Positions 7,930-16,807 of a stretch of 22,955 bases of DNA are shown here, piece after piece. This DNA comes from Sphingobacteriaceae bacterium (GTDB lineage: Bacteria; Bacteroidota; Bacteroidia; B-17B0; Aurantibacillaceae). The notes beneath the pieces were generated by a model. The model searched no databases and was not told the origin of the DNA. It worked only from the letters and a program-made list of their open reading frames with translations. The first letter of the stretch is position 1. Every line of letters begins with the position of its first letter. Position numbers and translations under genes: made by a program. The stretch is taken from contig JAHEYE010000035.1 in NCBI GenBank assembly GCA_023251695.1, forward strand, positions 1 to 22,955. Reading direction: 5' to 3'.

Positions 7930-9497
7930 TTTACTTTTTTTGTCATTTTAATAATAATATCTTCAGATGTCTTTTCGAACGCCACCGGATTTATATCGAG
8001 TACTATCTTATCAAAACCTTCATCTTCAATAATTGCCTTATAAGATTTTAAAGGGTTCATTACCAAAACAAATTTTCCGGTTTTTGCACTCGAATTAAAA
8101 ATACCTGCCACTTGTTTGGTCTCAACATCCATCAATGTAATTTTAGCATGCCCGGGAACATTCTCCTTATATACGATGGCCTGCTTCACTACTTCATCAT
8201 TATCCCCAAAACGGGTATCAATAACATAAATATCGGAAGCACCTTTGCTGTCATCTTTAACCGATGAATAATAACCGTGCTTTCCATCACCGCTTAATAC
8301 AAAAAAACGGTCGTTGTTTACCGAGTTGATAGGGTAACCCAGACTTTCCGCTTTCGGAAATTTATTGGTTTCCTGATCCAATACCGTTTTAAACACATCA
8401 TATTCACCAATGGTATTATGTCCTTTTGAACTGAAATACAAAGTCTTCCCATCGGGATGCAAATAAGGATCATCCTCATCGTAAGGCGTATTTACTTCTT
8501 TTCCTAAATTAAAAGGCAGGGCCCATTTGCCGTTAGGTAATTTTTTGATCCTGTAAATATCCTTGCCGCCGTAACCACCGGGCCTGTTACTGCTAAAATA
8601 AATTTCACTGGTATCACTGCTAAAACATGCACTGGTTTCAATAAACTGTGAGTTAATTTCCTTTCCATACTTTTGTAACGGTCCCCAGGCCCTACCATTA
8701 AAGCTATTGATGGCCCGCGTCACAAACAAATCACCGGTAACCAAATCAGGCGCAGTACGGTAAATAATCATGCGCTCGCCATCCGGACTAAGCGCAACGC
8801 AGGCATCATGTGTATCGGAATTTACAGGCGTGCCAATATTAGCCGCTTTACTCCAATTGCCATAGGTATTATAACTGATATAAACATCTTCATGATAATT
8901 ACCGTATGCATCTTTTACATTGTTTGAACTTCCTTCACGGCGGGATGTAAAATACATCACACTTTCGTCCGAAGTAATCACAGGAACATAATCAGGGTAA
9001 GTAGAATTCACGCCATCACCGAGATTTGTGATGATGGAGCGATGCGGCTTAGCAATTTCTCTTTTAGCATTACTGCAAACCTCAATCATATGATTGGCTT
9101 CGTCGTTATTAATCGCTCTCTTTTTTGGATCAATCTCAACATATTTGATAAAATACTCTGTGGCCTTATCGAAACTTTTCAGTTGATGGTTCACCTTGCC
9201 CAGGTAAAACATCGCTTCCGGTAATTTCGAATCCTGAATGATGACCGCATTGGATTTTACAGAATCAACAGGCCAGCTTAATTTCAGTTTACAAATCAAA
9301 GCATTCAGATTCGCCGTTTCATTTTTCCTGTCTAATACCAAAGCTTTATCGTATTCTTTCAGTGCGTTTAGATAATCTTCCCCTTCGAAATACAAAGCAG
9401 CTTCCTTCAGCTGTTTATTCATCAGCTTGGCCGGCGATTGACTATAGCCGCCGGGGATTAACAGAAAAGATATTAATATTGCGATTAAAAATTTCAT
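7926..9497 (-). CDS. TPR and PD40 beta-propeller protein, PorE-like but without OmpA domain
   Basis: The 523-residue protein has a signal peptide (1-19, ending GGYSQ; no lipobox cysteine). Residues about 25-140 form TPR-type helical repeats (EGEDYLNALKEYDKALVLD and KSFDKATEYFIKYVEIDP). From about 165 to 430 there are five PD40/WD40-like strands, for example ITSDESVMYFTSRR, LSPDGERMII, SSDTSEIYFSSNRPGG, HPDGKTLYFSS and SGDGKHGYYSS. The last 95 residues look like a carboxypeptidase-regulatory-like beta domain. The order TPR, PD40, regulatory-like domain is that of PorE, the periplasmic T9SS protein, but PorE continues with a peptidoglycan-binding OmpA domain that is absent here. It starts 3 bases after the PKD cargo stop and overlaps PorP, so it probably links cargo to the PorP barrel; this is inference. 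Confidence 0.85.
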   Translation of the reverse strand: MKFLIAILISFLLIPGGYSQSPAKLMNKQLKEAALYFEGEDYLNALKEYDKALVLDRKNETANLNALICKLKLSWPVDSVKSNAVIIQDSKLPEAMFYLGKVNHQLKSFDKATEYFIKYVEIDPKKRAINNDEANHMIEVCSNAKREIAKPHRSIITNLGDGVNSTYPDYVPVITSDESVMYFTSRREGSSNNVKDAYGNYHEDVYISYNTYGNWSKAANIGTPVNSDTHDACVALSPDGERMIIYRTAPDLVTGDLFVTRAINSFNGRAWGPLQKYGKEINSQFIETSACFSSDTSEIYFSSNRPGGYGGKDIYRIKKLPNGKWALPFNLGKEVNTPYDEDDPYLHPDGKTLYFSSKGHNTIGEYDVFKTVLDQETNKFPKAESLGYPINSVNNDRFFVLSGDGKHGYYSSVKDDSKGASDIYVIDTRFGDNDEVVKQAIVYKENVPGHAKITLMDVETKQVAGIFNSSAKTGKFVLVMNPLKSYKAIIEDEGFDKIVLDINPVAFEKTSEDIIIKMTKKVN

Positions 9498-9500
9498 AAA

Positions 9501-12500
9501 TTATTTCAACAACAGAACGTCGCCGGTTTTATTAATTATTTTTCCATCCAGTGTTATGGCTTTCAGTTTCCATACATACACATCCTGTGTACATACCTTG
9601 CCTTTGTAATAACCATCCCAGCCCTCCGTTGTTTCTTTTGTCATAAATAAAAGTTCACCCCATCTTGAATAAATACTTAATTCATATTTCGATTTATCTA
9701 CACCTTTAACTACGGGATGGAAAATATCATTATTTAAATCACCCGCATTAAATGTGGCGCCAGGTGAGCCTACTAAATTTGGTGTGAATGCATTTGGTAT
9801 TTCAATAGTGGCCTCTTCATGAACAATTATTTTTGTCGGCAGGCTAAATGTATCCTTGCATCCGTTATTGCTCGTAACTATTAAAGTAACTACGTATTCA
9901 CCTTCGGTTGTATAATCGTAATCGGGATTGGTTTGTGTAGATGTTCCTGTACCATCTCCGAATGTCCAATAATTACTGACAATGTTTCCTGTTGAAAGAT
10001 TGGTGCAATGAATGGGATCATCAGGAATATTAACTGTAGTAGGGCTCACCTGGAAATTAGCAACCGGTTGCGGATAAACATTTATTTGTGAAAAAGCGGT
10101 ATCAGCGCATCCGTTGGCATCAGAGGCAATCAATGTCACTGTATAAATAACATTCGCGGTTGTTACATTAACGAAAGTATGTTGTGTGGGCGCTCCTGTA
10201 GCAGTATTTCCGTCACCAAAATTCCAATTATAATTTGTTGCTCCTGCAACGGCAGGGAAATTAACCGCTAAAGGGGCGCAGCCTGCTGTTGGTGATGGGG
10301 AAATAATGTAGCTCGGCTGCGAATGAACTATTACTGTTACTATAAGCGTATCCTTACAACCAACCGCATTCGTTGCGATCAGCTGCACATTATAGTTTTG
10401 ATTAATTCCGGAATTATTGATGTATTGCTGCGTTGGATTTGTTGCAGTTGATGTGTTGCTGTTTCCGAAATCCCAGTTATAAGCATTTGCACCAAGCGAT
10501 AAATTTGTAAACGTGAGCATTTTTGGCGAACAGGCCGGTGTATCCACCGAAAAATCCGCTTTAGGCAATGGAAACAAAGTAATAATTTTTTCCATGGTAT
10601 CGCGGCAGCCATTTGTGCTTATCACTACTAATTGTGCGGTATAAGTTGTATTGGACGCGGTATTACTTGTGGTATAAGTATGTGATGGATTTGTATTGGT
10701 TGCTAAATTCCCATCACCAAAATCCCAATTATTACCACCATTCAACACACTTGTATTCATAAAGCTTACATTCAGTGGTGAACAACCGCTTGCAGGAGTC
10801 CTGTTAAAGTTAGCAATGGGTTTAGGATAAACTGTAACCGTTCCTAAAGCTGTATCAATACAAGTAAAGGCGTTACTTGCAATTAAAGTAACCGTAAAAA
10901 CCTGCGTGGTTAATCCGCTGTTTGTAAAAGTATGACTGGGATTTAAACTTACTGAAGTATTTCCGTCACCAAAATTCCAGTTGGCAGTTACTAGTCCTGG
11001 TGTTGCAGGAAAATTAACCGTTAATTGTGTACAGCCACTTACAGGCACTGCTGTAATCGAAAATGAAGGCTGTGGATAGGTTGTTATCACTTGTGTAATT
11101 GTATCGGTACAACCATTTCCGTTGGTGACAATTAATTGCGCAGTGTATGTTTGAATGAACAATGTTGCATTTACATATGAATGTGTCGGACTTGCGAGCG
11201 TAGAAAAAGTAGCATCGCCAAAATCCCAGTTATAAGTTGTTCCGCCAATTGAAGTGTTGGTAAAACTTACAGCCAAAGGAGTACAACCCGGCGCATTGTT
11301 ACAAGTAAAAGACGCAACAGGTTTTGCAAAAACATTTATGACCTGCAATGCCGTATCACTGCAACCCGCTCCGGTAAATGCAATTAAACTTACTGTTGGA
11401 GTAATCGGGCTCCCGGTTGAATTGGAAAAAGTAAAGACAGGATTTGTGGCATTTGATGTGGATGTTGGAACAATACCAAAATCCCATAAAAATGTTGAAG
11501 CACCCGAAGATCCATTCGTAAAGTTACAGGTTAGGGTTGGACAACCATTTAGTGGATTGACTGTAAAAGCAGCAGTAGGTTTTAAATTCACTACAACGTT
11601 GGTAGTAATGGAATCTTTACAGAATGCGGTATTAATTACAAGCGTCACCGAATAAGTTCCGGTTGCAGTATAAGTATGCAAGGGATTTTGAATGCCAGTT
11701 GCCGGCGAACCGTCACCAAAATTCCAATTCCATGTTGTAATTGTATTTGTTGCAGCTGCAGTTGACAAATCAGTAAAGGTGACAACAGAACCAACACAGC
11801 TTGATGTCGGTGTAAATGCGGCAACAGGTCCTTGATAAACCGTGACTGTTGATGTTTTAATATTTTTACACAAGTTCGCCGCCGTAACTGTTAAAGTAAT
11901 GACGCTGCTGCCAATTGTTGTGTACGTTTGCGCAGGTGGAGTCGGACTGGCTGATGTATTTCCATTTCCAAAATTCCAGTTCCAGGCAGTTGCACTTGTG
12001 GATGCATCCGTAAATGTGACACCGCTTAAGGTATTACAGCCAATTACAGGAGCGTATAAAAAATTAGCGATGGGTGAAGGTAATATCGTTATTACTTTTT
12101 TCGCGGTATCTGAACAACCCGTTGCAAAATAAACTACCTCTTTTACTGTGTATGTTCCCGCAGTTGTATAAGTGAAGGTTTGTGGTGCATAAGAAGTATT
12201 TACCCAGCCCGCGCCTACTCCAAAATCCCATTTATAAAAATAACCGGTTGTACTTGTATTGGTAAATGTAATTGCAGTATTCTGACATAATGGATTTGGC
12301 GGAACATTAAAATTAGCGATGGGCGCAGCAATTACAGAAACATTTATGGTTGTACTTGTAACACCACACATATTACTGTCGCGCAAAACTACCGAATAAG
12401 TTCCGATGCCCGGATAAGTGATCGTCATTGGCGTCGTTGGCGGCCACGGTTTCCAGGGAATGATGGAATCATAGCCTCTTCCCCAATAATCACCAAAATT

Positions 12501-13268
12501 CCATTCTTCCTGACGCTGAAATGTATTTCCCTGCGCTAAACAATTTCTTGTTGTAGTATTGGTAAAAGTAAAAGTAGTATTCGGAAAACATTTAATAAAT
12601 GCATCGGGTGTAATAGCAGCAATATCCTTGTCGTAAATCTGTATCGGATTAAAATTTGCAGTGGTTGGACTTCCGAAACTACAATAGTTCATAGCCATGA
12701 GTGTAACTTGGGTCTGACAATTCACTGTTCCGACACTATAGGTGTGCGAAATAGTTTGTCCAGCATTTGTATAAGAGAAAACTGTATTTGGTGAACCGTC
12801 GCCAAAATCCCAGGTAAATGATGTTGTTGCAGAAACATCGGTGCTCGAATTAATAAACTGTAAAATTGCCGGAGCGCAGGCTTGTGTAACACCACCAACA
12901 GGAATTTGTATAGAAGCGTTCACCGGCTTCTCCATTACAACAACTCCTGTAAGTGTACAACTTAAAGAAGGAATTATTAATTGAAGATTAAAAGTATCGG
13001 TTGCTGCTGTAGTATACGTGTGCGGAATAATTGAACTCGCCACATAAGCGCCAGCAACTGTATTCGGAGAACCATCGCCCCACACAATGGTATAAGCACC
13101 CCAGCCGACATTTGATTGGAAATTCATATTGTAAGTTCCGGTACCTGAACAATTGATCCATTTCGGGTTACTGCTGAGCACACCAAGATAATCGTACACC
13201 TGCGGGCATTGCGCTTTAGAAAAAAAAGTTCCTAAAAAGAAAAAAACTATGAGTAGCTTTTTAATCAT
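9501..13268 (-). CDS. Large PKD-repeat cell-surface protein with gliding-motility-type (type B) T9SS C-terminal domain
   Basis: The protein has 1255 residues and a signal peptide (1-19, ending FSKAQ). Between about 60 and 1150 I count 13 PKD-like units by their WDFGDG-type turn (from VWGDGS near the N-terminus to YWTFGDGT), spaced about 85-90 residues. Most units carry a Cys pair, one in a GCxPLxVxF strand and one in a GCxDT strand, suggesting one disulphide per domain. The C-terminus (1158-1255) is a gliding-motility-associated domain: PNAFTPN, IYSRWGELLF, GWDGYYKG, YVWKL and a final GDVLLLK. This directs export through the T9SS, and type B cargo normally needs a PorP/SprF partner; one lies two genes downstream. 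The likely role is a surface adhesin or filament; no enzymatic domain is visible. The ATG at 13268 lies 35 bases after rnpB and has an A-rich leader. Confidence 0.92.
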   Translation of the reverse strand: MIKKLLIVFFFLGTFFSKAQCPQVYDYLGVLSSNPKWINCSGTGTYNMNFQSNVGWGAYTIVWGDGSPNTVAGAYVASSIIPHTYTTAATDTFNLQLIIPSLSCTLTGVVVMEKPVNASIQIPVGGVTQACAPAILQFINSSTDVSATTSFTWDFGDGSPNTVFSYTNAGQTISHTYSVGTVNCQTQVTLMAMNYCSFGSPTTANFNPIQIYDKDIAAITPDAFIKCFPNTTFTFTNTTTRNCLAQGNTFQRQEEWNFGDYWGRGYDSIIPWKPWPPTTPMTITYPGIGTYSVVLRDSNMCGVTSTTINVSVIAAPIANFNVPPNPLCQNTAITFTNTSTTGYFYKWDFGVGAGWVNTSYAPQTFTYTTAGTYTVKEVVYFATGCSDTAKKVITILPSPIANFLYAPVIGCNTLSGVTFTDASTSATAWNWNFGNGNTSASPTPPAQTYTTIGSSVITLTVTAANLCKNIKTSTVTVYQGPVAAFTPTSSCVGSVVTFTDLSTAAATNTITTWNWNFGDGSPATGIQNPLHTYTATGTYSVTLVINTAFCKDSITTNVVVNLKPTAAFTVNPLNGCPTLTCNFTNGSSGASTFLWDFGIVPTSTSNATNPVFTFSNSTGSPITPTVSLIAFTGAGCSDTALQVINVFAKPVASFTCNNAPGCTPLAVSFTNTSIGGTTYNWDFGDATFSTLASPTHSYVNATLFIQTYTAQLIVTNGNGCTDTITQVITTYPQPSFSITAVPVSGCTQLTVNFPATPGLVTANWNFGDGNTSVSLNPSHTFTNSGLTTQVFTVTLIASNAFTCIDTALGTVTVYPKPIANFNRTPASGCSPLNVSFMNTSVLNGGNNWDFGDGNLATNTNPSHTYTTSNTASNTTYTAQLVVISTNGCRDTMEKIITLFPLPKADFSVDTPACSPKMLTFTNLSLGANAYNWDFGNSNTSTATNPTQQYINNSGINQNYNVQLIATNAVGCKDTLIVTVIVHSQPSYIISPSPTAGCAPLAVNFPAVAGATNYNWNFGDGNTATGAPTQHTFVNVTTANVIYTVTLIASDANGCADTAFSQINVYPQPVANFQVSPTTVNIPDDPIHCTNLSTGNIVSNYWTFGDGTGTSTQTNPDYDYTTEGEYVVTLIVTSNNGCKDTFSLPTKIIVHEEATIEIPNAFTPNLVGSPGATFNAGDLNNDIFHPVVKGVDKSKYELSIYSRWGELLFMTKETTEGWDGYYKGKVCTQDVYVWKLKAITLDGKIINKTGDVLLLK

Positions 13269-13290
13269 CTTTGTTTTTGTTCTTTCAATT

Positions 13291-13302
13291 CCGCCGAAGC
13301 GG
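13291..13302 (-). terminator. cUUCGg tetraloop hairpin between rnpB and the PKD cargo gene
   Basis: On the minus strand the sequence CCGCTTCGGCGG forms a 4-base-pair GC stem closed by a UUCG tetraloop, one base after the rnpB P1 helix and 22 bases before the cargo ATG. It is not followed by a T run, so it is not a normal intrinsic terminator. It may stabilise or define the rnpB 3' end, or partly attenuate readthrough into the operon. Confidence 0.4.
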
Positions 13303-13303
13303 T

Positions 13304-13677
13304 TGCAGGTTTGTAAGCCGGGTTCTGTTTCTTTCCCGATAAATCGGGAATATATCCTATCATTTATCTAAGCGACCTACCCATCACGGTTTTCCTCCTT
13401 GCGGCGGATAGAACGGGTAGCTCTAAAACCGTGACCTATTTGGCCTTTCAACACCCGAGGTTTTCCAAATACAAACATTACTGTTTGCACTTGTGGGCTC
13501 TTACCCCACATTTTCACTATCACCGTGGTTTTAACACCAAGGCTACCTTGTCTCTGTGGCACTCTCTGTTACAATTTCCTTTTGGGAAATATACCCGCAT
13601 TTTCATGCGGCGGGTTACCCTGCGTTGCCCGGACTTTCCTCTCAGATTTTAACATCTGAGCGATAGAACAACCTGCA
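13304..13677 (-). ncRNA. rnpB: RNase P RNA (class A)
   Basis: RNase P RNA is the catalytic subunit that removes 5' leaders from tRNA precursors. Reading the minus strand, the universal segments occur in order: GAGGAAAGTCCGGGC (13641-13627), CAGAGACA, AGAGCCCAC (13501-13493), and ACAGAACCCGGCTTA (13328-13314) near the 3' end. The ends are set by the P1 helix, TGCAGGTT at 13677-13670 pairing with AACCTGCA at 13311-13304, giving about 374 nt, a normal class A length. Internal helices are visible, such as CACGGTTTT with AAAACCGTG and a TTCCCGAT/ATCGGGAA hairpin at 13333-13350. The exact 5' and 3' nucleotides could differ by a few bases. It lies between the smr-type gene and the T9SS cargo operon, all on the same strand. 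No protein gene is supported within it. Confidence 0.97.
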
Positions 13678-13679
13678 TT

Positions 13680-13687
13680 TAAATTTA
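13680..13687 (-). promoter_or_regulatory. Possible rnpB -7 box
   Basis: On the minus strand TAAATTTA (7 of 8 matches to TAnnTTTG) ends two bases before the predicted rnpB 5' end. The spacing is short but compatible with a start at the P1 helix. A TTG at 13702-13700 is present but only 12 bases from the box, closer than normal, so the -33 element is not resolved. Confidence 0.3.
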
Positions 13688-13742
13688 CGGAATTTTTGGC
13701 AATTGGTTACAGAAATTCACCGATTTCGGACAAGGAATGAGC

Positions 13743-14735
13743 CTACAAAATGTTTACCTGAGTGGCGCCAAAACCATAGAGTTTATAGGAAGCATCCTGG
13801 AAAGTCACGCCCTGCGTAGCTTTCAGGGCATTCCGGATTTCCATCTTCAACCGGCCGTTTCCTACACCATGAATAAAAACAAGCTTTTTCATGCCACCCG
13901 TAATTGCTGCATCCAGCTCTTTTTCGAAACGTTCGAGTTGGATAGACAACATTTCGTGGCTGCTTAAGCCCTTGATATCGTCCGACAATTCTTCAATATG
14001 TAAATCCACTTCTTTTTCCAGACTTTTTTGGTGCTCTTTATGCGATTTGGATGTTTTTTTGAAAGAATTTCCTTCTTTCAATTTTCTTAGCTTCGTTAAA
14101 TCTTCTTCGCTTAAATCCTGTTCTATGTTTTGAGTAACAATAAATTCGTCTTTAATTAAAAAGGCATAAACCGGACGTTTAAATTCTTCGTGTTTAATTA
14201 ATGAAGCAGTATTAAAATTAGCAGGGTTCACGAAAACAGTTTCTGAAATTGGGATTTGTGAACGGTAGTGCACATTTTTAAATAACAAAGCTTCAATTTT
14301 ATGGTGAGGATACTCCTTCAGAAAGGCTGCCTTCACTGTTTTTAAAATAATTTTCTGATAAGCACCAATTTCGCCATGTTTCAGGGTTTGGAAATACATG
14401 TCGTCCTTAATCGAATAGGAGAATATCAGGTTATAAGAGGAGGAATTGAACAAGTAAATATTGTAATCACTCACCAACAGCGGTAATTCGTGGTCAGGCT
14501 CAATAACAAAATACACAGCATCCGTTACTCCGCTCTCAGGATTCAGATCAAGATTCTCAGCTTCCGAATTAATGATGAGTTCGGTGTGAATAGGAACCAA
14601 TTTTTTTACCGCATACGGAATTTCAAAACCATCGGGCATTTCAACGTAAGCCGTGTTCTTATCACCGAAACGGGTAATAACACCTTCGCCTTTTTCATCT
14701 AAAAACCTGACTTTATCCCCTATTCTCAGTTTCAT
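13743..14735 (-). CDS. DUF2027 and Smr domain protein
   Basis: The 330-residue protein has no signal peptide. An N-terminal KOW/SH3-like start (MKLRIGDKVRFLDEKGEGVI) is followed by a DUF2027-type beta region to about 200. A charged linker (about 215-240) leads to a C-terminal Smr domain (about 240-330) with the motifs VDLHIEEL (His246), FIHGVGNGRLK (His289) and YGFGATQVNIL, corresponding to the LDLHG and HGKGTG signatures of MutS2 and stand-alone Smr nucleases. Smr domains nick or cleave DNA or RNA; in MutS2 and SmrB they act on collided ribosomes or branched nucleic acids. Which substrate applies here is unknown. The ATG overlaps the comEC stop by one base (TAATG), indicating co-translation. 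Next downstream is rnpB, 65 bases away. Confidence 0.9.
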   Translation of the reverse strand: MKLRIGDKVRFLDEKGEGVITRFGDKNTAYVEMPDGFEIPYAVKKLVPIHTELIINSEAENLDLNPESGVTDAVYFVIEPDHELPLLVSDYNIYLFNSSSYNLIFSYSIKDDMYFQTLKHGEIGAYQKIILKTVKAAFLKEYPHHKIEALLFKNVHYRSQIPISETVFVNPANFNTASLIKHEEFKRPVYAFLIKDEFIVTQNIEQDLSEEDLTKLRKLKEGNSFKKTSKSHKEHQKSLEKEVDLHIEELSDDIKGLSSHEMLSIQLERFEKELDAAITGGMKKLVFIHGVGNGRLKMEIRNALKATQGVTFQDASYKLYGFGATQVNIL

Positions 14736-16756
14736 TACAGTTCAATTTGATAATATCCTTTTTCGTAAGTGGAATGAAAAGGTACAGAAAATTTATTACA
14801 CAGCGTTTTCAATTTTTTGACAGTACTGTAAGTATTTGAACCATCGGCAATCATCATTTTAATACCTGAATGAAAACAAGTTTCGTTGATTCCGCTGTTA
14901 TTCGTCACCATTAAGTAATCCGGCTTTAGAAAAGCAATAAGCGGACTTAGTTTTACAGAACTCAATTTCAGAAAAGAAATTTTTCCTGACTTCACATAAT
15001 CAAAACTCAAACTATCCACATCCGGATAATTGAGAAAGATATGATTTGGTTTTACGTGATAATTATAATTTCTGTTGGTGAGATCTGAATCGAAAAACAA
15101 TTTATTCCCATTCTTAAAATCTAAAGCCGATTGCTTATTCACATGATAAATCCCCAGTTGGGAACTTGATTTTTTCTCCACCACCTCAAACAACGAAATA
15201 AATTGCCAAGTAATAATTAAAACCGCTAAAGCGGAGGCATAAACGTAAGTTCTTCTTCTAATAAAAGCCGCCATGCTAATAATAAACAGCGACAATAAAA
15301 TCAAGTCCTTCAAGCCAAAATCTATGGTATCTATATATCCATAAGCACGGGAATCGGTTAAGTGAATGCAATAAAAAATGACCGAAGCAAAAAAGTTGAT
15401 CAATGCCGAAACAAAACTTAATTTAATCAATACCATAAATCCCAAAAGCATCAGAACCCCACACAAAGGAATCACAATGAGATTTGAGAAAATAAACCAC
15501 AAGGGGAATTGATGAAATAAATAAAGTGTGATGGGCAAAGTGGTGATTTGGGCGGCCAACGAAACGCTTGTTAGCTTCCAGATTTTATTTACAAGTGAAT
15601 AATCCGAATTTACCAATGCAGAAATCCCCGGTTCAAAAAACAAAATACCCGCCACAGCAGAATAACTTAAAAGAAAGCCTGTATCATAAATTAATAATGG
15701 ATTAAACAACAGAATCACAAAAGCCGAAACGGCGAGAATATTTATGGCGTGCTCGCTTGAATACGAATAATAAAACCTTCCCAGCGCTATAAAATTCAGC
15801 ATAATCACCGCTCTTAAAACAGGCGGCGAAAATCCGGTTATCAAGGCGAAAAACCAAAGTGCCAAGACAATTACCACCAACTGCAACAACTTGTATTTTT
15901 TATTCCTGTCAATTAAACCCAAAAGAAAAACGATTATGCCATACAAAATCCCTGTATGCAAACCTGAAACGGATAAAACGTGCAATGTACCCGAATGCGC
16001 AAAGGCATTGATGGTTTCAGGATTTATTTCATCATCATAGCCCGTTAAAAGAGCCGTACATAATTGAGCAGCTTCCAGACTTAAATCAACCGATTCAAAT
16101 CTGTTTTTTATTTTCTGCTTGATGTTTAATCCGAAATTAAACAACGAAAAACCTGTTTCAGTGTTTATCAATTCTATATTTTCCGTCTCAACAAAACTCG
16201 TATAAAAAATATTTTTCCGCTCTAAAAATTGCTTGTAATCAAATTCAAAGGGGTTCAAAGGCGGTTTCGGACCAATAAAAGCACTCTGCAATTTTAAAAT
16301 AGTCCCTGGCCTGAGGTCAGAAACTTTCAAGGGTTTTTTCAGATACACCAAAGCCTCACCACACAAATGTTCCTGATTTCCTAAACTCTTTACCTCTATT
16401 AATACTTTGTAAAATTTTTCTTTGGCAACCGGCAAATCTTTTATCTCCCCTACCCAAATTTGTTGTGTTGAGTTGACATATTTCCCAAAGTAATCAGCAT
16501 TGTTTTTAATATTATGCAAATAGCAACAATAAAATCCAGCCAATGCTAAAAACACATCCGATACAAATAAATATAACCACCGTGAATGTTGCGAACTTGA
16601 TTTCCTGTTTTTGAAATAAAGTAAGATTAAAACACAAATCGCAGCAAGAAGCGGATATAAAAGATTCAGATCTGATTTAGCACACGAATAAATTAAAATT
16701 CCCGCCACAAAGGGAATTAATAACCGTACAAAAGGATTATTTTTAAAACCAAACAA
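14735..16756 (-). CDS. comEC: ComEC/Rec2-family DNA uptake channel without the metallo-beta-lactamase domain
   Basis: ComEC forms the inner-membrane channel through which single-stranded DNA enters during transformation. The 673-residue protein has two N-terminal membrane segments, a DUF4131-type soluble region (about 60-215), and a polytopic Competence domain (about 230-520) containing HVLSVSGLHTGI and GFSPPVLRAVIM, both family hallmarks. The C-terminal part (about 530-673) is soluble but has no HxHxDH motif, so the nuclease-like metallo-beta-lactamase domain of Bacillus-type ComEC is absent or degenerate. The start is a TTG at 16756: an in-frame TAG lies six bases upstream and there is no ATG before the first membrane segment. 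The stop overlaps the ATG of the Smr gene. A terminator hairpin lies only 21 bases upstream, so expression must come from readthrough or a promoter within the upstream gene. Confidence 0.88.
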   Translation of the reverse strand: MFGFKNNPFVRLLIPFVAGILIYSCAKSDLNLLYPLLAAICVLILLYFKNRKSSSQHSRWLYLFVSDVFLALAGFYCCYLHNIKNNADYFGKYVNSTQQIWVGEIKDLPVAKEKFYKVLIEVKSLGNQEHLCGEALVYLKKPLKVSDLRPGTILKLQSAFIGPKPPLNPFEFDYKQFLERKNIFYTSFVETENIELINTETGFSLFNFGLNIKQKIKNRFESVDLSLEAAQLCTALLTGYDDEINPETINAFAHSGTLHVLSVSGLHTGILYGIIVFLLGLIDRNKKYKLLQLVVIVLALWFFALITGFSPPVLRAVIMLNFIALGRFYYSYSSEHAINILAVSAFVILLFNPLLIYDTGFLLSYSAVAGILFFEPGISALVNSDYSLVNKIWKLTSVSLAAQITTLPITLYLFHQFPLWFIFSNLIVIPLCGVLMLLGFMVLIKLSFVSALINFFASVIFYCIHLTDSRAYGYIDTIDFGLKDLILLSLFIISMAAFIRRRTYVYASALAVLIITWQFISLFEVVEKKSSSQLGIYHVNKQSALDFKNGNKLFFDSDLTNRNYNYHVKPNHIFLNYPDVDSLSFDYVKSGKISFLKLSSVKLSPLIAFLKPDYLMVTNNSGINETCFHSGIKMMIADGSNTYSTVKKLKTLCNKFSVPFHSTYEKGYYQIEL

Positions 16757-16777
16757 GGCCTAAAAATAATAAAAACA

Positions 16778-16803
16778 AAGCGTCCCGCTAGTGCAGGACG
16801 CTT
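16778..16803 (-). terminator. Intrinsic terminator of the Gly/Asn-rich secreted protein gene
   Basis: An 8-base-pair stem (AAGCGTCC with GGACGCTT) with a 10-base loop, in which two more pairs can form, lies directly after the stop at 16808. On the minus strand it is followed by TTTGTTTTTATTATTTTTA, a good T-rich tract. It therefore terminates the minus-strand gene at 16808-17572 and separates it from comEC. Confidence 0.75.
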
Positions 16804-16807
16804 AATT

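Noticed and set aside
11254..12132. Plus-strand open frames of 133 and 96 residues
   Set aside because: They are antisense to the PKD repeats; their valine-rich sequence mirrors the Thr/Asn-rich repeat codons and shows no start signal.
9501..13268. PKD repeat DNA considered as a CRISPR or recent tandem duplication
   Set aside because: The units are conserved at protein level only, with diverged DNA and about 260-base spacing; there are no uniform direct repeats.
13377..13652. Two short overlapping open frames (61 and 73 residues) on opposite strands
   Set aside because: Both lie inside the RNase P RNA gene and are by-products of its conserved sequence.
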